Source of the DNA: Gemmatimonadota bacterium
Lineage (GTDB): Bacteria > Gemmatimonadota > Gemmatimonadetes > Gemmatimonadales > GWC2-71-9
NCBI GenBank assembly: GCA_029262195.1
Contig: JAJCZX010000038.1
Coordinates: 62,001 to 126,000, forward strand
Direction of reading: 5' to 3'
DNA: 64,000 nucleotides
Of this stretch, positions 57,706 through 64,000 are shown in pieces. A program made the position numbers and the translations under genes. Within the stretch, counting starts at the first letter, position 1. Each line of letters starts with the position of its first letter. Under the pieces are notes generated by a model that made no database searches, had not been told where the DNA came from, and saw only the letters and a list, made by a program, of their open reading frames with translations.

Positions 57706-59202
57706 CTACCCCTTTTTTCCTTTGGCGCCAACTTTTTTGGTTTGCCGCCACAAGTCAACAAAGCCCATGATTCTGGATCGGTGGAAAAGCCAGACGGTAC
57801 CTGAGTAACTTGCCGCCCCGACAACCACGCTGAGAGCCAGGTCCAGTCCTTCCGGCCAGTCGAACGAAGGTAAGAAACGCACAGCCAGCACAGCGGCAAC
57901 CATTATCAACGTGCTGCTGAGTGCAGGCCAGATGGATCGGACATAAGCGGACCAGGTCGCCTCGGTGATCTTCAGGGCCAACCTCATGACAAACGGAACG
58001 GTTACAAACGGATATACGATGATCCACGCGGTGCCGATGCCGACGGTGCCCCACTTGCTACCATAGATGAACGCGATTGGCATTGCCACCGCAGTAAGAA
58101 TCCCGTACCGCATGTTTTCTCTGGCCCGCCCCGTCTGGGTCAACACCTGGGGCAAAATCGTCACTATTGACCGAAACCCGGCATAGCCAGCCAGCAAGGC
58201 CATCGGTGCAATAGCGTCCGTCCACTTTTCGTCTAGTATCACCCTCACGAATGGTCCGGCTGTCAAAGCCAATCCCGCTGAGAGTGGAAAAGTCAGAAGG
58301 GCAATCCCCTCGGTCAGCCCCAGGACGTATCTACGAAGTTCAGCGGGCCGGTCCTGCACAGTCGAGAAAATCCCCGGCGTCACCCGTCCAATCAGCACGG
58401 AGATTCTTTCAACAGGAATGCTCGCGATGTTCCAGGCCATCGAGTAAGCGCCGAGTGCGGTCTTACCGAGCATCTTCCCGACAATAAAAAAGTCCGCGTT
58501 GGAATAGACGTACCAGGCGGCCCTCGACACCACGACGTGCCACCCGAAGGTCATGGCCGGGCGAAGGTTAGCAACTTCTCTCGGCCACTCGAAAGGATGC
58601 CTGGCGTAGGCCAGAGCGACCACCGTGCTAATAAAGGATGCGACAACAAGTCCTAGAACCAACGCCCAATACCCCAACCCGGCAACGGCAAACCCGAGAG
58701 TAAAACCCGCGAGCGCAAAGGCCTCAATCCCGTCAACGATGGCCATTTCTCGGTAGCGCAGATCCCGGACGAGAACCGCCTTGGGAAGCATCTGGGTACC
58801 TCGAATCACAAAAGTGACGCCCATGACCAAGACGATGGCCTTGACTTGCGGTTCGTCGAAAAAGCGAGCCACGCCGTCAGCGGCTGCCATCGAAATTCCA
58901 GCCAGGATAAACCCGACTATCACCGAGACGCCACCGAGTCTAGCGACTTGTTTTCTGGTCAGGGTGCGATCCTGAATGATGGCGGCGGACAGCCCGAATT
59001 CATTTATCAGTTCAATGAGGCCTATGTAGACCGCGGCCAGTGTAACCAATCCGTAGTCGTCTGGAGAGAGAATCCGGGCAATAATGAGCGTGGAACCCCA
59101 CCGCGCCGCCTGCCCGAGGCCCTTGGCCAAACCGGTCCAGGCTACGCCTGTGATTAGCGAACGATCAAGTGATCGATCGGGTTGTCCGGTTTTTTCAGCC
59201 AT
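57706..59202 (-). CDS. Wzx-type oligosaccharide flippase
   Basis: 498 residues from the ATG at 59202, with about 12-14 membrane helices of the MATE/MVF polysaccharide-transporter superfamily. The N-terminal GVAWTGLAKGLGQAARWGSTLIIARILSPDDYGLVTLA, with the A-R-x-L-x-P-x-D-Y-G-L motif, is characteristic of WzxC-like exporters, and YSMAWNIASIPVERIS also fits. It should flip the lipid-linked repeat unit to the periplasm for the O-antigen-ligase-like polymerase at 45923. Its upstream region is shared with the divergent FemAB-radical SAM gene. Confidence 0.93.
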   Translation of the reverse strand: MAEKTGQPDRSLDRSLITGVAWTGLAKGLGQAARWGSTLIIARILSPDDYGLVTLAAVYIGLIELINEFGLSAAIIQDRTLTRKQVARLGGVSVIVGFILAGISMAAADGVARFFDEPQVKAIVLVMGVTFVIRGTQMLPKAVLVRDLRYREMAIVDGIEAFALAGFTLGFAVAGLGYWALVLGLVVASFISTVVALAYARHPFEWPREVANLRPAMTFGWHVVVSRAAWYVYSNADFFIVGKMLGKTALGAYSMAWNIASIPVERISVLIGRVTPGIFSTVQDRPAELRRYVLGLTEGIALLTFPLSAGLALTAGPFVRVILDEKWTDAIAPMALLAGYAGFRSIVTILPQVLTQTGRARENMRYGILTAVAMPIAFIYGSKWGTVGIGTAWIIVYPFVTVPFVMRLALKITEATWSAYVRSIWPALSSTLIMVAAVLAVRFLPSFDWPEGLDLALSVVVGAASYSGTVWLFHRSRIMGFVDLWRQTKKVGAKGKKG

Positions 59203-59497
59203 TACTCTCCGCAAACAATTAGAAACACTGCAATTTCTCGCCACACAAAGAGGAGTGCCAACCCCACAAAACCGTCGAACTCAATGCACCTTTCATGCCC
59301 CGCTTTTCAACCAGGGCCTAACAAAGCACCGAAGCGGACCGATTGCAACACGACAGGCCACTGCAATTGGCCGATCGAGATGCTCGAAAGCACTCGACAT
59401 GCTGATCGTGTTTCGTCATATTTCTAGTGTTGGGATCTGTCAACCTAGCTTTACCCTGCTGATTTCTAAGCCGCGCTTCGTGGCATTGGAATGCTGT
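59203..59497. other. Divergent intergenic region, flippase versus FemAB-radical SAM gene
   Basis: 295 bases without a gene. An open + frame back to 59084 crosses the flippase start and has no protein-like composition. Several near sigma-54 sequences occur here, but their GG-GC spacing is 9 or 11 instead of 10, so none is called. No strong palindrome. Confidence 0.5.
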
Positions 59498-61858
59498 ATG
59501 GAAGTGCAGGTTGTACGCGACAGGGAAGGACTCGAATCCCTGGGCACCGAGTGGAACAGGTTGTTGGCTGACAGCGCCCACAACGAGCTCCCCCTGACCC
59601 ACGGTTGGATAACTGCCTGGTGGGCCAGTTTCGGCGATAGCTCATCTTCCCCTCTCATAGTTGTAGTTAGACAGCCCGGAGACACGGTAGCTGCCATCGC
59701 TCCTTTCATGGAAACTGCCACAACCTTCCGGGGCGTGCCTGTAAAAAAGACCATGTTGATGACCAACGGATTTTCCCCGTACGCAGGCATCATAATACGC
59801 AATGGCCAGAATATTGACGAAGCGGTCCGGCTCATTTTACACGCCCTCCTTTCGTACAGTCGATCGGGTTTCATAGAGTTCACAAAAGTTCCTGAAGGCT
59901 CGGAGTGGACCCGGGCGTTGACCGACTACCTGGTCGCTGAGGACATACGTCACGGTATCGAACTTTGTATCGAGAGCCCATTCATCACATTGGACACCGA
60001 TTGGGAGACGTTTCTCGCAGGTCATTCGCGGAACTTCCGAAAAAAAATCCGAAAAAAACTGTCCCGACTTGACCGGAACGACCACCTGTCGGTAACCCAT
60101 ACCACCATCCGCGGACGCAACGCAAGCGTTGTGGACGACATGTTGTCAGTTTCACGCCACAGTTGGAAACAACAAATAGGGGCCGACATTGAAGGCGATC
60201 CACAGGGTCAAACATTCCTCCTGGAGCTATGTGATCGCATCGGTCCAACCGGTGATCTCTCGGTTTGGCGTCTTCTGAAGGGCAGAGTCCCTATCGCCTT
60301 CGAACTCCATGTCAAATATCAGGGCGTCGTTTACCCGATCCGGGCCGACTACAGAAGCGATTTCTCCGATCTTTCACCTGGAGCCACGCTCGAAGGACAC
60401 ATCATCAGGACTTTGTTCGACAACAAAACAATCTGCGAATACAACTCCTGTGGACATACCTACGACTACCTGCTGCGCTGGTCGAAAACCACGAGGCGCT
60501 TTGTCCACATTCGGGTTTTTCCAAAACGATTCTCAGGTTACAGTCTTTACGGCCTCGAGTACCGTGTTGTACCGATCGCCCGAAAGGTACGAGACCTTGT
60601 CGGTTTCAACCAACCGCACCGGGATAGTAACGAGATTCAACCAGCGCCAAATGGTGGAAAGGAACTCGCACCCATGGAGATAACCCGAAAGATCGGAGGA
60701 CTGACCCGGGCCCTTTCGGGTGACATCGGTGCCCTCAAGGAACGACAAAAAGCGTTCAAAGCCGTTCGCCCGGCCACTTCTACGCTGTTCCTCACATATC
60801 GGTGCAACTCCCGCTGCGCCACCTGTACGTTCTGGAAGTTGAACCATGTCGAAGAGAAGAAAAAGGAGATGGACTTAGGAGACTGGAAAAAGGTCATAGA
60901 CCAGTTGTGCGACGCCGGTGTAACTGCCACTGAAGTCTTCGGGGGCAACGTCCTACTTCGGAAACAACTGTTGATCGACGTTCTCCACTACCTCAAAAAG
61001 AAACAGTTCGAAGTACACTTACCCACCAATCAAATCGGATTGGACGACGAAATAGCTGAGGCCATCGTAACTTGCGTCGACTTCGTTTACATATCCACTG
61101 ACGGGGTCGGCAATTACCAGGACACAATTCGAGGAATACGGGGATCCGCGGAAAAAGCGGAAAGCGCGATCCAACGGCTCCTTCGGATCCGCGGTAGCGG
61201 CGGTCCGCCGCCAGTCTTCGTTTGCAATACCACCGTGAGTAAGTTCAACGTCGACATTCTGGAGCGTGTCTTCGAATACGCATGCGCACAGGGCTTCGAC
61301 GAGATTCACTTTGAATACGCTGGTGAATTCTCTGAAGACGTCCTGGACCGCTCCCTGGTAGATGGCCTGAGACCTACTCCCTACTACATCAAACAGGACG
61401 GCAACACGATTCTTGTTGATGGAAAGGGGGCTCGCCGCTTGAAGAGATCACTCAAACGAATTCGAAACCGTCACGCCTGGGACGGAGTCGGTATCAAGAC
61501 TCTTAACATCGACATCTTGTCAAGGAAAGATCTGGTGGACGGAACCATTCCACACCGAAAATGCTACGTAGAGCGTCTCGAAGCGACCATTGACCCTTCC
61601 GGAAACCTGATAGCCTGTCCGTTTGTCAGGAACTACAAATACGGAAACGTTTTGGAAAGCGGCTTCAACGCGGTTTGGAACAACGAAAAACACAGGAGAT
61701 TCAGGGAATTGCAAAACGGCAACGAGCTGGAAATGTGTCGGCACTGCATTCTTGGCGTAGAGCGCAACCCGGGCATAACAACCTCCCTTCGCCGCATCTT
61801 CCAAAACCGCATTTTGGACCGCCGTTACAGGTTGATGGGAAATAAGGTCGGTCAGTAG
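59498..61858 (+). CDS. Fusion of FemAB/BioF2-type acyltransferase and radical SAM-SPASM enzyme
   Basis: 786 residues in one frame. Residues 1 to about 370 are a double GNAT domain of the FemAB/BioF2 group (GHSRNFRKKIRKKLSRL, FELHVKYQGVVYPIRADYR). Residues 393-786 are a radical SAM enzyme with CNSRCATC (C436/C440/C443, CX3CX2C) and a C-terminal SPASM-like domain with C689, C707, C747 and C750 binding a further cluster. Radical SAM-SPASM enzymes usually modify peptides or sugars. A Met at 393 (base 60674) with GGAAAGGA upstream might permit internal initiation. It is followed by a GNAT gene with a one-base overlap. Confidence 0.88.
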   Translation: MEVQVVRDREGLESLGTEWNRLLADSAHNELPLTHGWITAWWASFGDSSSSPLIVVVRQPGDTVAAIAPFMETATTFRGVPVKKTMLMTNGFSPYAGIIIRNGQNIDEAVRLILHALLSYSRSGFIEFTKVPEGSEWTRALTDYLVAEDIRHGIELCIESPFITLDTDWETFLAGHSRNFRKKIRKKLSRLDRNDHLSVTHTTIRGRNASVVDDMLSVSRHSWKQQIGADIEGDPQGQTFLLELCDRIGPTGDLSVWRLLKGRVPIAFELHVKYQGVVYPIRADYRSDFSDLSPGATLEGHIIRTLFDNKTICEYNSCGHTYDYLLRWSKTTRRFVHIRVFPKRFSGYSLYGLEYRVVPIARKVRDLVGFNQPHRDSNEIQPAPNGGKELAPMEITRKIGGLTRALSGDIGALKERQKAFKAVRPATSTLFLTYRCNSRCATCTFWKLNHVEEKKKEMDLGDWKKVIDQLCDAGVTATEVFGGNVLLRKQLLIDVLHYLKKKQFEVHLPTNQIGLDDEIAEAIVTCVDFVYISTDGVGNYQDTIRGIRGSAEKAESAIQRLLRIRGSGGPPPVFVCNTTVSKFNVDILERVFEYACAQGFDEIHFEYAGEFSEDVLDRSLVDGLRPTPYYIKQDGNTILVDGKGARRLKRSLKRIRNRHAWDGVGIKTLNIDILSRKDLVDGTIPHRKCYVERLEATIDPSGNLIACPFVRNYKYGNVLESGFNAVWNNEKHRRFRELQNGNELEMCRHCILGVERNPGITTSLRRIFQNRILDRRYRLMGNKVGQ

Positions 61859-62562
61859 TGGCACTGCACAGCGTCTCTGCGGTTGGTCGCATCGGGCGAA
61901 CGTTTTCGAATCATGGTTTTCGCGGACTCATAACGAAGGCCCTGACATGGCTGCGACACAGGATCTTCACCACCAGTTGTTCAATCTGGTTTACCAGCCA
62001 CTCAGACCGCGACGCCCGGAGCGACGACCTGTCATCGACAGATTTGGGAATTGAGTTTCTGGACGAGGACAGGAGCGAACTGGAAGAGTGGATGAAGCGG
62101 CACCAACCAGAGTTCCCCTGGCTCTTTTTCCCGCAGGAGAAGTCGGTTGCGGACGAATGCAATCACGTCTACTCGAAGATCACGCACCACGGTTTGATCG
62201 TCGGTTATATAAAGGTCGGCATGAAACTGGTGTTCGTCCACGACTTCGGAATGTCGATCACCTTCCCCCAACACCACGCATTTATTTATGACACGTTCGT
62301 GCTCCCAGCCTACAGGGGACAGAAGATTGCCGGGTTCGCGGTCGCCCGCACTCAAGCGTATCTGAGGCAACGTGGATTCAACACTATCTGGTGCCATATC
62401 GAAGCGTGGAATGAACCATCGTTAAAACTATTCGGACGAAATGGCTTTCAGGAACGCGCAAGAATCCAGTTTGTCCGGATTCTAAACCTCAAGTTTTTCT
62501 TGCGCGACCGACGAGTTTTTTCGAGGCGGTTGGAACCCTTTCTCAACTCAACGCGACCATAG
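61858..62562 (+). CDS. GNAT family N-acetyltransferase
   Basis: 234 residues. The N-terminal 60 residues are basic and poorly conserved; the GNAT core shows VGYIKVGMKLVFVHDFG, DTFVLPAYRGQKIAGFAVARTQAYLRQRG (the R/Q-x-x-G-x-A acetyl-CoA loop is R-G-Q-K-I-A-G) and EAWNEPSLKLFGRNGFQE. It uses GTG at 61858, sharing one base with the preceding stop, so it is coupled to the FemAB-radical SAM gene. Together they may form an acylation pathway for a peptide or amino sugar. Confidence 0.83.
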   Translation: MALHSVSAVGRIGRTFSNHGFRGLITKALTWLRHRIFTTSCSIWFTSHSDRDARSDDLSSTDLGIEFLDEDRSELEEWMKRHQPEFPWLFFPQEKSVADECNHVYSKITHHGLIVGYIKVGMKLVFVHDFGMSITFPQHHAFIYDTFVLPAYRGQKIAGFAVARTQAYLRQRGFNTIWCHIEAWNEPSLKLFGRNGFQERARIQFVRILNLKFFLRDRRVFSRRLEPFLNSTRP

Positions 62563-62572
62563 CCGCGATCTT

Positions 62573-63613
62573 ATGGATAGGAGAACTCACTTAAAACGGC
62601 TTCTGGCTATCCCGGCCGCATTCGCCACGCTACCCCCCCTCCAGGGTTGTACTCCCAATTCACCGGTTCCCCCATCGGCGAGCAAGGTTGTTCGGATTCA
62701 CAATCCCGCGGCCAGCGACGGTCTCGGCCTGGACGACGAGAATCTCCGTGACGAAGTAATCCAGGCAATGATCGACGACGGGATCCGAACCTTCACCGGG
62801 CGAGAAACGACCAACGAAGCGTGGACTGAGATCATACCGCTGGCACAGGCGCGAGTTGCGCTAAAGGTAAACTGCCAGATAACCGAAATTTGTACGAAGG
62901 GAACGATCGTACGAGCCGTCATTGCAGGGTTGATAAACCGGGGTGTCGATGCCTCCAACATAGTTGTGTACGACCTTCGCGATAACGCGTTTGAGATAGC
63001 TGGCTTAGAAAAAAACCTCGGCGCAGGACCGAAGGTTGGCACGATCGAAGAGCTGGGGGGATTTTCAACCTCAGAAAGATTCGGAAGCGTGTTCCGCAGA
63101 CCACGAATAAAATTCGGCAACGTGGTCGCCGGCCAGGGCCCGTTCGGGTGTGACTTCATCATCAATATCCCCGTTCTCAAAGCGCTGGACGGGTGGTGCG
63201 GAGTGTCCCTGAGCATGAAGAACCACTTCGGGTCGGTATCGGCCCCCTGGGCCATGCACAGAGACATTCAGAATTCAGTTGCCGCGCTCAACGCCCATCC
63301 TTTGATAAGAAGAAAAACACGGCTCATTTTGGTCGACGGCATTTTCGCAGGGCTTAAGTGGCCGGGAGGACGGGACCACATTGCCGGGCCATCGCCCACT
63401 CGTGATCAAAGTAACGTGGTGGTTACCAACCAACTGTTAGTTGGCATTGACCCGGTTGCGATAGATAGCGTGGGCTGGAGCACGATCGATCGACTCAGAG
63501 GAGCCGAAGGGTTCCCGCCGGTGGCGCCTCCACCTCTCTACTTGCAAATCGCGGAAACGGAATTCGGGCTGGGAAATTCGGATCCTGGTCGGATCGACAT
63601 AGTTGAGATCTAG
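62573..63613 (+). CDS. DUF362 domain lipoprotein
   Basis: 346 residues. The N-terminus has a twin-arginine-like start (MDRRTHLKRLL) and a lipobox (PPLQGC, Cys26). The body matches DUF362: VALKVNCQITEICTKGTIVRAVIAGLINRGV, NIVVYDLRD, CDFIINIPVLKALDGWCGVSLSMKNHFGSV and VDGIFAGLKWPGG. DUF362 proteins are often fused to ferredoxin domains and have no assigned reaction; this one lacks Cys clusters for iron-sulfur centres. Located ten bases after the GNAT gene, it seems to belong to the same unit. Confidence 0.87.
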   Translation: MDRRTHLKRLLAIPAAFATLPPLQGCTPNSPVPPSASKVVRIHNPAASDGLGLDDENLRDEVIQAMIDDGIRTFTGRETTNEAWTEIIPLAQARVALKVNCQITEICTKGTIVRAVIAGLINRGVDASNIVVYDLRDNAFEIAGLEKNLGAGPKVGTIEELGGFSTSERFGSVFRRPRIKFGNVVAGQGPFGCDFIINIPVLKALDGWCGVSLSMKNHFGSVSAPWAMHRDIQNSVAALNAHPLIRRKTRLILVDGIFAGLKWPGGRDHIAGPSPTRDQSNVVVTNQLLVGIDPVAIDSVGWSTIDRLRGAEGFPPVAPPPLYLQIAETEFGLGNSDPGRIDIVEI

Positions 63614-63644
63614 ACGACGCCCGCAGGGAACGCCACCCAGATCA

Positions 63645-64000
63645 TCAATTGATCACAATATCTGAATCACTTCGAGGTTGGAGGCGCCAGACGTTTCCTC
63701 CCACCGGCACCAAGACTCCAACGACATCAAGATCGGCAGCGACGACCAGCCCGGTAGTATCAATCCCGGTGTCCGTGTCAACCAGAATAACCAGATCGCC
63801 AGAACCATCGCTGACCGTCAACTCCAATCCCTCGGCTGTTGCCGAAGTCGCCGAAACGACGGCACCGGCAATGCTAACCAGCTGCGCATCGCGACGACCT
63901 CCAAACCCGCTGGCAACACTGGCAGTGCTAACAGCTGCCGGCACAAGGAAATTCGAAGTACCCGCAATAAAGATCGCGGGCGACTGCAAAACCCGTTGGC
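63645..64000 (-). CDS. C-terminal part of a secreted OB-fold-like protein (cut by window edge)
   Basis: Partial: the frame is open to the right edge and the N-terminus lies beyond 64000. About 118 residues are visible: small-residue-rich strands (AQLVSIAGAVVSATSATAEGLELTVSDGSGDLVILVDTDTG and then DLDVVGVLVPVGGNVWRLQPRSDSDIVI) that fit an OB-fold repeat found in secreted nucleases and surface proteins. It converges on the DUF362 gene with a 31-base gap. The function cannot be assigned. Confidence 0.6.
   Translation of the reverse strand, partial: QRVLQSPAIFIAGTSNFLVPAAVSTASVASGFGGRRDAQLVSIAGAVVSATSATAEGLELTVSDGSGDLVILVDTDTGIDTTGLVVAADLDVVGVLVPVGGNVWRLQPRSDSDIVIN

Noticed and set aside
57693-57899. 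Upstream extension of the short frame before the SGNH gene
   Set aside because: It overlaps the flippase C-terminus in another frame and only the part after 57692 lies in non-coding space.
59084-59497. N-terminal extension of the FemAB-radical SAM frame
   Set aside because: It overlaps the divergent flippase start and the intergenic region, and the encoded residues are not protein-like; the ATG at 59498 begins the recognisable domain.
59203-59497. Sigma-54 promoters for the flippase or radical SAM genes
   Set aside because: Candidate GG and GC doublets are 9 or 11 bases apart; sigma-54 needs 10.

Overview
The window looks like chromosomal DNA from a Gram-negative (LPS-bearing) bacterium of moderate GC content, probably an environmental or marine lineage near Gemmatimonadota. 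The placement is an inference from gene content: futalosine-type menaquinone genes (mqnA, mqnC), Kdo synthesis (kdsA), a complete Lpt lipopolysaccharide-export block next to rpoN, a PEP-CTERM sorted protein, and a lipoprotein with BIG2-like immunoglobulin repeats. I found no rRNA, tRNA, CRISPR array, intact insertion sequence or phage genes.

Region 1 (1-7333, + strand) is housekeeping: mqnA (cut by the window edge), mqnC, purE, ispF, a DedA membrane protein, a XerC/XerD recombinase, trpG/pabA, a compact hairpin-rich RNA ending in a terminator, pyrG and kdsA. Region 2 (7514-13466) holds a leftward membrane protein plus PEP-CTERM pair, then rightward lptC-lptA-lptB-rpoN; this LptB carries an unrecognised N-terminal domain of about 140 residues. 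Region 3 (13463-20798) has a GT2, a GT4 fused to a UPF0104/LPG-synthase-type membrane domain, a YfhO-like protein, a polyprenol-phosphate mannosyltransferase and dapF, and is marked by GGGAGC-type and 7-bp micro-repeats at gene and domain boundaries.

Region 4 (21358-40284, - strand) is a roughly 19-kb run of 17 tightly packed surface-glycan genes. Upstream of it, at 40449-40465, is a near-perfect sigma-54 -24/-12 promoter. From the promoter onward the genes are: a methyltransferase, a cyanophycin-synthetase-like ATP-grasp ligase, ComA (phosphosulfolactate synthase), ComB (phosphosulfolactate phosphatase), a second ATP-grasp protein, a deacetylase-glycosyltransferase fusion, an AAC(3)-like acyltransferase, an acyl carrier protein, a toroid protein, three GT4 enzymes, a GMC oxidoreductase, a VanZ-like protein, WecB, a FemAB-like protein and a sulfotransferase. 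My leading hypothesis for an undescribed system is that this operon makes 3-sulfolactate and joins it by amide chemistry to a secreted glycan or peptide.

Region 5 (40608-42341, -) is an amidohydrolase interrupted by a four-helix membrane insertion and lacking its catalytic Asp. Region 6 (42522-52181, +) holds a sulfotransferase, a deacetylase, a GT4, an O-antigen-ligase-like protein, a GT2, a BIG2/beta-helix lipoprotein and a methyltransferase. Region 7 (52233-59202, -) holds the carbamoyltransferase-SxtJ-DUF5989 trio (the 49-residue DUF5989 gene is easily missed), a methyltransferase, an SGNH hydrolase and a Wzx-type flippase. Region 8 (59498-63613, +) holds a FemAB-radical SAM-SPASM fusion, a GNAT and a DUF362 lipoprotein. 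A partial leftward gene fills the right edge. Together, regions 3 to 8 form an exopolysaccharide/O-antigen island with polymerase, flippase, many transferases and decorating enzymes (sulfation, carbamoylation, methylation, acylation, and probably sulfolactylation), with sigma-54-like sites in front of several blocks.
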